A DNA stretch of 13,844 nt from Euryarchaeota archaeon UBA495 (GTDB lineage Archaea; Thermoplasmatota; Poseidoniia; Poseidoniales; Poseidoniaceae): NCBI GenBank assembly GCA_002496845.1, contig DALQ01000032.1, forward strand, positions 1-13,844. The letters run 5' to 3'. Each line of letters opens with the position of its first letter. The stretch's first letter is position 1. This document shows, one piece after another, positions 6,466 through 13,695 of the stretch. A program made the translations under genes and the position numbers. The notes below the pieces were generated by a model, which ran no database searches, was not told the DNA's origin, and saw nothing but the letters and a program-made list of their open reading frames with translations.

Positions 6466-7887
6466 TCAAACGTACCCCTTTGCCGTGTACGCATCGTTGA
6501 GGGCAGCCGCGAACAAACGACGGCCGGCCTGCAAAACCAAGAGAATCAGGAAGAGGATCCATCCGATGGTACCCAGAACTTGGGTCAGCACTGAAGCGCC
6601 ACTCAGCCACACATCGAGCACCACCGTGGATCCGTTCCACAAGGCGTGCCCGGCGATGCCAACGAGCACCGCTGGGACCACAGCTTGAGGCGGTGCAGGC
6701 CCAAGCTTGGAGGCGACCCGACGAGTCCACGTGTCCCGCTGCACCACCCAAGCCGAGGTGGCGGTGGCCAGCGCTTGCCCGGTCTGGGCGTCAAAGAGCC
6801 CCCACGTGGCGGTCGAACCTGAGTGCGAGGCATCCTGCTGGAGGGACCGGGCACGGAGGCAACCAAGCGCATAACCACCCAAACCGGTCCAAACGGCGTG
6901 CCCGGGGATTGAACCGATGCCACGAAGCACCGACGTGAAGCCGTAATTGACGGCGGCAGTCGTGGGTTCAGCGACCAAGGACAACAGAATGTATTGCAGG
7001 TTTTCGAGCATCGCGAAGCCCAAGCCAACGGTGAAGCCAACCTGAAGCCCTCGTCGGCTGGAATCGATCATCTTGCTCAGCCCCAACACCGCCACAAACT
7101 TGCAAATTTCCTCACCTACCGGGGCCGAGACGGTAACCGTCAGCGCCTCGAGCATGGCGGGATTGTCAACCCCAAGCGCAGCAACCCCCATCGGAAAGAG
7201 GAGGCTGTTGATGACAAGTGCAGGAAAGGTGCTCAGCATGCCCGCAATGAGCATCGCCTCTCCCTGACGACGGTTGGTTTGCAGTTGGAGCACCTCCGAA
7301 GACACGGCCCACCAAATGAACACGGGAATCGAGAACCCGATCAACCAAGCCGGAATGAGCAAGAGCAGAAAGAGGAGGATTTGGGCACCGACCGCTTGAA
7401 CCGCACCAAGCGGCACCAAAACGAACACCATCACGCCAACCGAGCCAAGAAACAAGGCCGCAAGCGGACCAGGGCGAGGAAGATCAAGCGGCGGAGACCG
7501 TCGGATGAGGTGGTGGCGAAGCAACGTTGGCCAAGGCGTCTGGAGCACGGTTTCTCCGGGCAATTGATGGGCATGCTGCCCACCGTTGGCGGCTTCTGCA
7601 AGGATGACGTGGGTCAATTTTGGGCGCCGCAGGAAGAGCACCAACGCGACCAGCGGCAAGGAACACAAGGCACCGGTCAACGTCATCCACGGGTTGGCCG
7701 GACCAGGTTGGAGGTCGAAGTCTCCATCAAGCAGACCGATGAAAATGAAGGTCACCGGGGTCGCGATGAGGTAGAGCAGGATGACCAGCCCCACCATCCG
7801 ACCAACGGTTCGCCACGGGGAGGAGGGAGAGGCTAGCACCAACCCGGGAGGTGGGGCCGACAAGGGTCGAGCGGCCACCGGGCGCAT
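6466..7887 (-). CDS. PrsW-family intramembrane metalloprotease
   Basis: PrsW proteins are polytopic membrane proteases; the Bacillus founder cleaves an anti-sigma factor, but archaeal substrates are unknown. The 473-residue product has about nine hydrophobic segments. The family motifs are all visible: APVGEEICKF with E259, E260 and K263; GLGFAMLEN with E295; PGHAVWTGLGGYALG with H330; and HALWNG with H414. These conserved Glu and His residues are the expected metal-binding/catalytic set. A large cytosolic-type insert (about 342-400) lies between the last two motif helices, and the first 30 residues are proline-rich, with a possible later start at M31. It lies 107 bp after pruA, the largest gap within the minus-strand run, with a TATA-like element at a leaderless distance, so it probably begins its own transcript followed by DUF92 and the large membrane protein. 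Confidence 0.88.
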   Translation of the reverse strand: MRPVAARPLSAPPPGLVLASPSSPWRTVGRMVGLVILLYLIATPVTFIFIGLLDGDFDLQPGPANPWMTLTGALCSLPLVALVLFLRRPKLTHVILAEAANGGQHAHQLPGETVLQTPWPTLLRHHLIRRSPPLDLPRPGPLAALFLGSVGVMVFVLVPLGAVQAVGAQILLFLLLLIPAWLIGFSIPVFIWWAVSSEVLQLQTNRRQGEAMLIAGMLSTFPALVINSLLFPMGVAALGVDNPAMLEALTVTVSAPVGEEICKFVAVLGLSKMIDSSRRGLQVGFTVGLGFAMLENLQYILLSLVAEPTTAAVNYGFTSVLRGIGSIPGHAVWTGLGGYALGCLRARSLQQDASHSGSTATWGLFDAQTGQALATATSAWVVQRDTWTRRVASKLGPAPPQAVVPAVLVGIAGHALWNGSTVVLDVWLSGASVLTQVLGTIGWILFLILLVLQAGRRLFAAALNDAYTAKGYV

Positions 7888-7906
7888 AACCCAAGACCTC
7901 GCTACG

Positions 7907-7915
7907 CCCTATAGA
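7907..7915 (-). promoter_or_regulatory. TATA-like element upstream of prsW
   Basis: On the minus strand the sequence TCTATAGGG has its CTATAG core at 7909-7914, centred about 25 bases before the prsW ATG at 7887. Archaeal TATA boxes centre near -26 to -27 from the transcription start, so this spacing would suit a leaderless mRNA starting at or near the ATG. It is the only short AT-rich block in a GC-rich gap. The match to the archaeal consensus is only partial. Confidence 0.35.
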
Positions 7916-7994
7916 CGCTGCCGCTCCACCCCTCAGTTCGCCCATCATCCGCCCACGAGGAGCGCTTGGACATTGTCATCATCGGGGAGGAACA

Positions 7995-9626
7995 TCAGCC
8001 AAGGAAAGAATACGTCCAATCCGTTGGAGGCGCAAAGGTCTCCTTGATCGAACGAGGAGAAACCCAGCGCAGCAGGTTGAGCGGAGAACCGGCCTTGTCG
8101 TTGGTTCCGCTGCCTCGTGCACCACCGAAGGGCTGCTGCCCGACCACGGCACCCGTGGGTTTGTCGTTGATGTAGAAGTTCCCTGCAGCGTAGCGCAGTC
8201 CGGCCATCGCGGTCTCAACATGGCGTCGGTCGGTGGCGAAAATGGAACCCGTCAAGGCGTACTCGGAGGTGCCGTCAACGACCTCGATCATGCGCTCAAA
8301 GTCGCCGTCTTCGTAGACGTGAATCGAGAGCACGGGGCCAAACAGTTCGACGTGCATGGTCTCGTACATCGGGTCGGAGCACACGATGGTGGTGGGTTGA
8401 ATGAACCAACCCGTGCTGTCGTCCCACGACCCACCGGTCACGATCTCACAACCTGGGTCGTCAGCCGCGCGCTGAATGGCTCCCGTGATGGAAGTGAAGG
8501 CCTTCTTGTCGATGACCGCGCCCATGTAGACGCCGGCTTTGGTGACGTCACCGACTACGATGCGGTTCACCTCAGCGGCATAGGTGTCTTTGATGGCCGC
8601 CCACACCGAAGCAGGAACGTAGGCTCGAGACGCTGCAGAGCACTTCTGACCTTGGAATTCAAACGCACCGCGGAGCAGAGCGACGGTCAAGGCTTCACGG
8701 TCGCAATCGGGATGCGCGAGGATGAAATCCTTGCCACCGGTCTCACCCACAATCCGGGGGTAGGAACGGTACGACGCGATGCGTTCACCGACCTCACGCC
8801 AGAGCTGACGAAACACGCCGGTGCTCCCCGTGAAGTGGATGCCGGCCAGCGCCGGCGAAGCCAAACAGGTGTCGCCGACCACGGAAGCGGGCCCTGGAAG
8901 GAAATTGATGACGCCCGGGGGAAGGCCAGCGTCCATCATGACGCGCAAGATGCGGTAGTTGGACACGTAGGAATTCCGGCTTGGTTTCCAGACGCAGGTG
9001 TTGCCCATCAGGGCCGGAGCCGAGGGGAGGTTCGCTGCGATGCTCGTGAAGTTGAACGGCGTCACAGCAAACACGAACCCTTCGAGAGGACGAACTTCGA
9101 CCTGGTTCCACATCGACGAGGGAGAAACCGGCGGTTGCTGATCTTCGTAGATGTCGCGGGCATACATGGCATTGAATCGCCAGAAATCAATCAGTTCGCA
9201 CGCAGAGTCAATCTCCGCTTGGTGCATCGTCTTGGATTGATTGAGCATCGTCGAGGCGTTGATTTCAGCACGGCGGGGCCCAGCAAGCAGTTCACCTGCT
9301 TTGAGAAACACTGCAGCACGAGCGGCCCACGGCATGGTGGACCATGCCTCATGGGCGGACAACGCAGCATCGATGCCTCGCTGAACCTCCGCCTCACCGG
9401 CAAGGTGGACCTTGGCCAGCACGTGACCGTGGTTGTGGGGCATCACCTGCTCGACCACGTTCCCGGTCCAGACTTCCTCGCCGTTGATGATGCATGGAAT
9501 TTCCAGCACTTCGCCGGCTTGGCGGGCCAATTCCGCCTCGAGTTCAATGCGCTCGGCGCTGCCGGGCGCATAGCCGAGCACCGGTTCGTTGACGGGGGCA
9601 GGGGGGCGGGGAATCGAGTTGGGCAT
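7995..9626 (-). CDS. pruA: L-glutamate gamma-semialdehyde (1-pyrroline-5-carboxylate) dehydrogenase, ALDH4 type
   Basis: The enzyme oxidises glutamate semialdehyde/P5C to glutamate with NAD+, the second step of proline breakdown, and also serves arginine/ornithine catabolism. The 543 residues match the stand-alone ALDH4A1-like group along their length. Examples are SKTMHQAEIDSACELIDFWR (131-150), LEGFVFAVTPFNFTSIAANL (181-200) and GQQPFGGARGSGTNDK near the C-terminus. Catalytic residues are C329 in GQKCSAASR, E295 in VGETGGKD and N192 in the FNFT motif. The C-terminal oligomerisation strand ends in DWTYSFLG, close to the human ending. This group is better known from eukaryotes and Bacteroidetes than from archaea, which suggests transfer. 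No proline dehydrogenase is in the window. It is 51 bp downstream of the propeller gene, and a 12-base motif shared with the sucC upstream region lies in that gap. Confidence 0.96.
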   Translation of the reverse strand: MPNSIPRPPAPVNEPVLGYAPGSAERIELEAELARQAGEVLEIPCIINGEEVWTGNVVEQVMPHNHGHVLAKVHLAGEAEVQRGIDAALSAHEAWSTMPWAARAAVFLKAGELLAGPRRAEINASTMLNQSKTMHQAEIDSACELIDFWRFNAMYARDIYEDQQPPVSPSSMWNQVEVRPLEGFVFAVTPFNFTSIAANLPSAPALMGNTCVWKPSRNSYVSNYRILRVMMDAGLPPGVINFLPGPASVVGDTCLASPALAGIHFTGSTGVFRQLWREVGERIASYRSYPRIVGETGGKDFILAHPDCDREALTVALLRGAFEFQGQKCSAASRAYVPASVWAAIKDTYAAEVNRIVVGDVTKAGVYMGAVIDKKAFTSITGAIQRAADDPGCEIVTGGSWDDSTGWFIQPTTIVCSDPMYETMHVELFGPVLSIHVYEDGDFERMIEVVDGTSEYALTGSIFATDRRHVETAMAGLRYAAGNFYINDKPTGAVVGQQPFGGARGSGTNDKAGSPLNLLRWVSPRSIKETFAPPTDWTYSFLG

Positions 9627-9644
9627 GGCCTGAGGGCGGACCGA

Positions 9645-9656
9645 CCGTCCTTCAAC
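9645..9656 (-). repeat. 12-base motif GTTGAAGGACGG, copy upstream of pruA
   Basis: The identical 12-mer to the one upstream of sucC (658-669), in the same orientation relative to its gene. It ends 18 bases before the pruA ATG. A shorter variant, GTTGGACGG, lies 14 bases before purF (13652-13660). The sequence identity is direct; shared control of sucC and pruA is speculative. Confidence 0.25.
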
Positions 9657-9677
9657 CTCACGGGAGGAACGATGCTC

Positions 9678-11138
9678 TCATTCGACGTGGACCTGAACAC
9701 CGTCCATCGCCCAACGTCCGTCCGGATGGCGCACGCGGAGCTCGAAACGGTGCGCGCCTCGAGGCAAGCGAACCAAGATCCGAGATCTGGTCCCAATCTC
9801 TCGTCCATCCGCCGTGCTCCAAGCATAGGTCACGCCCTCAGAAGGCGCGCCTGATACCGTGCTTTCCAACAACACTTCAGCCACGCCGTCCGCTCCTGCC
9901 CGTACCTGTCGATGCTCACCAAGACCGACGGAGAACGTGGAAGCCACCGAAGAGGGCGTCTCATCGGTCAGCGCAGACAGAAGATCGTCGTCGTTCTCCT
10001 CCGCCGCTTCCGCCGAAGGCGCGGTCTCCGTCAGGGCATCGAGAAGACCCGAGGGCGCACTCCATGCATGCGAATCTTCCTCTTCGACGAGAGAGGGCGG
10101 GGCCTCGACCATCGCCGGGACCTCGTCGCTTTCCTGGATTGGGGGAGGAACCCACGCGGTCAACTCGCTTGGGTCCACGTCAACAACCTCGGCCTCAAGA
10201 TCGACCACGCCCAAGGGCTCAGGTCCAGTCCAGTCGTTGCCGTCGTCGCCCACCACGAGCAGATGAGAACCGAGCACGGACAAAGCGCTGGGCATGCCGG
10301 GGTGTTCCACGGTCCATGACAGCCCATCTGCGCTGAGGCCATGGACATGGAACCACGCTGCGACGCACAGTTCACCCCCCACGTCGAGCATGGCACGAAC
10401 ACCGCTCCCAGCATCGTGCAGCAAGGCCGTGCCCTCAGGCGTAAGGCGCAGCACGGACCCGGATTGGTCGTGAGCCACCACGCCAATGGACGTCGATGCC
10501 AAGCCGAGGACCACGTCGTGGTGAGCGTGGCGCCATTCGAGGGCGTCCTTTGCCCAGCACTCAACTTCGACGACGTCTTCATCGCCGGTCATGGCGTAAC
10601 CTTCACGGGCGACGAGCACACCTCCGCCGTCCAACATTGTGGCCGCCGTGATGCGCTCACCGTGGGTTCCACGCGTGGGACGCGACCAAAGGACTGCTCC
10701 TGTCGCAAGATCATGCATCACCAACCCGGACGCTGAAGACAACAACACCGAGGAGGCGTTGGCGTCATGAACCGCTTGGACCCCGGCCACGACGGTGCGT
10801 TCCTCGTCCAGCGTGACGCACCGGAGGTCACCGCGTTCGTCGAGGGTCACCAACGCGCCCTCCACTTCAGTCGCCTGAACAAGGCCAAGCCCGTCAACGT
10901 CTTCCTCGCGTGCGTCCAAGTCGCCCAAAGTGGCCCTTGAACCGTCAATGCAGAACACGGTGGTCTTGAGCAATCCCAAGGGGCGAGGCCCTGGTCCAAG
11001 CACCGGCTCAGGCGCTTGTTGGCCATCGAAACGGAGCAGTTGTCCGTCACGAAGGACCAACAGACGCGATGCCCCGTCTTCGAAGATGGCACACGCCGTG
11101 TCCCGAAGGGACCAACCCCTCACCGGTCGTGTCTTCAT
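9678..11138 (-). CDS. Cytoplasmic beta-propeller-like protein with acidic linker and C-terminal PKD/Ig-like domain
   Basis: I do not recognise a named family. The 486-residue protein lacks a signal peptide or membrane helix, so it is probably cytoplasmic. Residues 15-325 read as successive short beta-strand blades (for example LVTLDERGDLRCVTL, SGLVMHDLATGAVLW, SVLRLTPEGTALLHD, HLLVVGDDGN), resembling PQQ/WD40-type propellers. Residues 326-400 are an acidic, Pro/Ser-rich linker with two similar motifs, LLDALTETAPS (365-375) and LLSALTDETPS (386-396). Residues 415-486 resemble a PKD/Ig-like domain: TYAWSTADGREIG then GAHRFELRVRHPDGRWAMDG. The start codon at 11138 overlaps the stop of the ThiI-like gene in an ATGA, so the two are translationally coupled; a longer in-frame start at 11213 would run deep into that gene. 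A scaffold or binding role is possible, but the function is unknown. Confidence 0.82.
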   Translation of the reverse strand: MKTRPVRGWSLRDTACAIFEDGASRLLVLRDGQLLRFDGQQAPEPVLGPGPRPLGLLKTTVFCIDGSRATLGDLDAREEDVDGLGLVQATEVEGALVTLDERGDLRCVTLDEERTVVAGVQAVHDANASSVLLSSASGLVMHDLATGAVLWSRPTRGTHGERITAATMLDGGGVLVAREGYAMTGDEDVVEVECWAKDALEWRHAHHDVVLGLASTSIGVVAHDQSGSVLRLTPEGTALLHDAGSGVRAMLDVGGELCVAAWFHVHGLSADGLSWTVEHPGMPSALSVLGSHLLVVGDDGNDWTGPEPLGVVDLEAEVVDVDPSELTAWVPPPIQESDEVPAMVEAPPSLVEEEDSHAWSAPSGLLDALTETAPSAEAAEENDDDLLSALTDETPSSVASTFSVGLGEHRQVRAGADGVAEVLLESTVSGAPSEGVTYAWSTADGREIGTRSRILVRLPRGAHRFELRVRHPDGRWAMDGVQVHVE

Positions 11139-12097
11139 GCCACTGCCTCCGTCGATTCGCCTGCAACGGTCGCCATCCAACCGTGGGCGTTCGGGTCTGG
11201 GGGAATCCGCCAAGGGGCATCAAAATGGCGCATCAGCGCGCCCACTTCCTCGTCGCTCCAGCCCAACAAGGGGTCCAACGTGGCCAAGGGCGTGGTTTTC
11301 ACCGCCGACTCTTGGCGTCCAGCAAGAGGTTCTGCTTCCTCGACGCGAAGGCCGATGCAACCCCATGACGGGCGGTCTTCGTTGTGACCGTCATGGGTAT
11401 GGTGGCGGCTGCGACGACCAATGTTGGCGTCCCATGCCCGCAACCGCTCTACCAACGCCTCGTTGCTTCCTTCGATCGGAATGATGCGGCAACCACGGCG
11501 CATGATCAGGAACGAGGACAACATGTCCCGTTCGTCGTCCACCTTCGCAAGAACGTCGCCTTGGGCGCCGGCTGGAAGGCCGCCCGGCCCCATCATTCGA
11601 TGTTCCACCACCTCCAACGAACCTTCACGAAGGATGACGTTGACCGGCCAATCGGGGTGCTTGAGGTTGACAGAAAGCGAAGAATCAGCCTCGATGAGCG
11701 CGGCACCGAGAGCAGCCGCATAATCCGGAGAAGACCATCCTTCTACCTCGCCCGTCCTGCGGCATCGCACGCCGAAAGAGCGGGGCTGCCCCCGGCCGTC
11801 GTGGCGGTCAAGGATTGCATGCGCAACGGCCGGCAAATCGTTTGGGTCACCCAATTTCCTCACCCGGTCAACGGCCACAAGGCCGAGTTGGTGAGCAAGG
11901 GCCTGTTCCACACGTTCCACTGGACCGTCGCTGCGAACGACCACCCTGTCCCGCCCGAAAGACAACTTGAGTTGGACGCCCCATCGGCCCTCTGCCTTGG
12001 ACATCGACCGACGCATGGCGTTCTGAAACAGCCTTCTGACGGGCTTGGATTTGAGCGTCACTTCACCGAGGCGAAGAACCCAGTGAACCTCTGCCAT
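11135..12097 (-). CDS. ThiI-like THUMP-domain protein with degenerate PP-loop domain
   Basis: ThiI makes 4-thiouridine in tRNA (in bacteria also thiamine thiazole) using an N-terminal ferredoxin-like domain, a THUMP tRNA-binding domain and a PP-loop ATP pyrophosphatase domain. This 320-residue protein starts as ThiI does (VHWVLRLGEVTLKSKPVRRLF, residues 4-23 nearly whole) and has a THUMP domain at about 60-168 ending in the hallmark HRMMGPGGLPAGAQGDVLA (166-184). There the family continues with LLSGGxDSPVA. Here the segment reads KVDDERDMLSS (185-195) and then resumes as FLIMRRGC (196-203). The glycine-rich ATP loop is therefore gone. The rest is shortened; DPLLGWSDEEVGALMRHF (275-292) still resembles the RPLIGxDKxEI region. 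ATG 12097 lies 4 bp after the purF stop, and the stop overlaps the next start as ATGA. It probably binds tRNA but should not activate it. The ThiI relationship is clear; the symbol thiI is withheld because the enzyme function is doubtful. Confidence 0.8.
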   Translation of the reverse strand: MAEVHWVLRLGEVTLKSKPVRRLFQNAMRRSMSKAEGRWGVQLKLSFGRDRVVVRSDGPVERVEQALAHQLGLVAVDRVRKLGDPNDLPAVAHAILDRHDGRGQPRSFGVRCRRTGEVEGWSSPDYAAALGAALIEADSSLSVNLKHPDWPVNVILREGSLEVVEHRMMGPGGLPAGAQGDVLAKVDDERDMLSSFLIMRRGCRIIPIEGSNEALVERLRAWDANIGRRSRHHTHDGHNEDRPSWGCIGLRVEEAEPLAGRQESAVKTTPLATLDPLLGWSDEEVGALMRHFDAPWRIPPDPNAHGWMATVAGESTEAVA

Positions 12098-12101
12098 GCG
12101 T

Positions 12102-13637
12102 TCAGGCCTCGCCGTTGTGGAGGCCGACCACTTCCGTTGGCGCACTCGATAGCTTGGCTGCATCGTTTCTCCGGGAACGCAACGTTTCGAGGTACGTCGC
12201 ATCGATGTCTTGGGTGACGTACTCACCGTTGAAGCAACTGGCGTCAAAGCGCTCTGGGGGAGATGGGCCGATGGAGGTGACGTCGATCAAATCATCGAGT
12301 GTTTGGTAGAAGAGGCGGTCGCTGCCGATGATGCCGTTGATTTCGTCAATGGTGCGCCCGTTTGCGATGAATTCGTCCACGGCAGGCATGTCGATTCCGT
12401 ACACGTTCGGGTGACGAACGGGGGGTGCAGCGGATGCGAAGTACACTTTGCGTGCCCCGACGTCGCGGGCCATCTCAACGATTTGCGCGGAGGTGGTTCC
12501 ACGCACGATGGAATCGTCCACCAGCAGAACGGCCTTGCCTTCGAATTCATGCGAGATAGCGGAGAGCTTGCGACGGACGGATTTCTCCCGAAGGGCTTGG
12601 CCGGGCATGATGAAGGTCCGGCCAACATAGCGGTTCTTGACAAACCCTTCACGGTACACGACGCCAAGGGTGGACGCGAGTTGCAAGGCAGCAATTCGCC
12701 CCGAATCTGGAACTGGAATGACGGCGTCGATGTCGTGGTCCGGCCACGACTCAAGGATCCGTTGGGCCAGCCGCTCGCCTTGGTTGAGGCGGGCCTGGTA
12801 CACCGAAATGCCGTCAATAACGGAATCTGGACGAGCGAAATACACGTGCTCGAAAATGCAGGGCGCGAAGGGTTTGGGTTCGGAGCACATCTCGTGGAAC
12901 AGATGGCCTGAGGCTGAAATGAAGACCGCTTCACCAGGTGCAACGTCACGCTCGACCTGGAAGCCCAGCGCCGTGATCGCCACCGATTCACTGGCAACCA
13001 CCCACTCGCTGGCCCCATCCACGTCCCTTCGCCCCAACACCAGGGGGCGGATGCCGTGGGGGTCGCGGAAGGCGAAGAGCCCGTAGCCAGCGATGAGGCC
13101 GACGCAAGCGTACCCACCACGAATGTCCTCGTTCACTTCACGGATGGCCGAAAACACCGTCGACACGTCGAGATGTGCTGCATCGCTGATCTTGAGGTTG
13201 CGTGCACGACGGTGCAGCGCCACAGCGAACATGTTGAGCAACAATTCTGAGTCGCTGGTCGTGTTCATGTGCCGGAAGTGTTTGTCCCGCAGGAGGACCT
13301 CAATTTCGTCTGCATTGGTCAGATTTCCGTTGTGAGCGATGCACAAGCCGTAAGGCGAATTGACGTAGAAGGGTTGGGCTTCCGCGCTCGATGAGGAACC
13401 GGCGGTCGGGTAACGCACATGCCCGATGCCGATTGATCCCAACTGACGGGCCATGCGGTCTGCGTCGAACACATCAGCGACTTGCCCGTTGCTCTTGCGC
13501 AAGATGAACTGGCCCTCGTGTTCGGTCAGCATACCGGCCGCATCTTGGCCCCTGTGTTGCAGCACGGTGAGGCCGTCGTACAGGATTTGGTTGACGTGAA
13601 CGCCGGGGCGACCAACGATGCCAAGGATGCCGCACAT
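12102..13637 (-). CDS. purF: Amidophosphoribosyltransferase (glutamine PRPP amidotransferase), enterobacterial type
   Basis: PurF makes 5-phosphoribosylamine from PRPP and glutamine, the first committed step of purine synthesis. The 511-residue protein begins MCGILGIVG, so the catalytic Cys2 is exposed by simple Met removal with no propeptide. Glutaminase motifs include QHRGQDAAG (27-35), GHVRYPTAGSSS (72-83), AHNGNLTN (101-108) and SDSELLLN (128-135). The PRPP loop VLLVDDSIVRGTT is at 370-382. Long stretches match the E. coli enzyme closely, such as KNRYVGRTFIMPGQ and PNVYGIDMP, and the end LHNGEA resembles its MHNEG. The Bacillus-type Fe-S ligand set is incomplete: C260 and C468 are there, but the other two positions read N411 and D465, as expected for the cluster-free E. 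coli type. It lies 58 bp after the eL37 gene, an archaeal operon position, and 4 bp before the ThiI-like gene. A GAGGG element lies just before the ATG. Confidence 0.98.
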   Translation of the reverse strand: MCGILGIVGRPGVHVNQILYDGLTVLQHRGQDAAGMLTEHEGQFILRKSNGQVADVFDADRMARQLGSIGIGHVRYPTAGSSSSAEAQPFYVNSPYGLCIAHNGNLTNADEIEVLLRDKHFRHMNTTSDSELLLNMFAVALHRRARNLKISDAAHLDVSTVFSAIREVNEDIRGGYACVGLIAGYGLFAFRDPHGIRPLVLGRRDVDGASEWVVASESVAITALGFQVERDVAPGEAVFISASGHLFHEMCSEPKPFAPCIFEHVYFARPDSVIDGISVYQARLNQGERLAQRILESWPDHDIDAVIPVPDSGRIAALQLASTLGVVYREGFVKNRYVGRTFIMPGQALREKSVRRKLSAISHEFEGKAVLLVDDSIVRGTTSAQIVEMARDVGARKVYFASAAPPVRHPNVYGIDMPAVDEFIANGRTIDEINGIIGSDRLFYQTLDDLIDVTSIGPSPPERFDASCFNGEYVTQDIDATYLETLRSRRNDAAKLSSAPTEVVGLHNGEA

Positions 13638-13695
13638 GATGTGCCCTCATGCCGTCCAACGGGTGCCAACACTTGGCCTTGTCCCAAAAGGAAGT

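Noticed and set aside
7877..9583. Shared 11-mer TATGCGCCCGG at the prsW start and in the pruA N-terminal coding region
   Set aside because: One copy is coding sequence within pruA, and the length is within what chance gives in a GC-rich window.
8220..9854. A 544-codon open frame on the plus strand opposite pruA
   Set aside because: pruA on the other strand is a full, motif-complete enzyme. The opposing frame has no recognisable domain and is what a high-GC codon bias produces antisense to a real gene.
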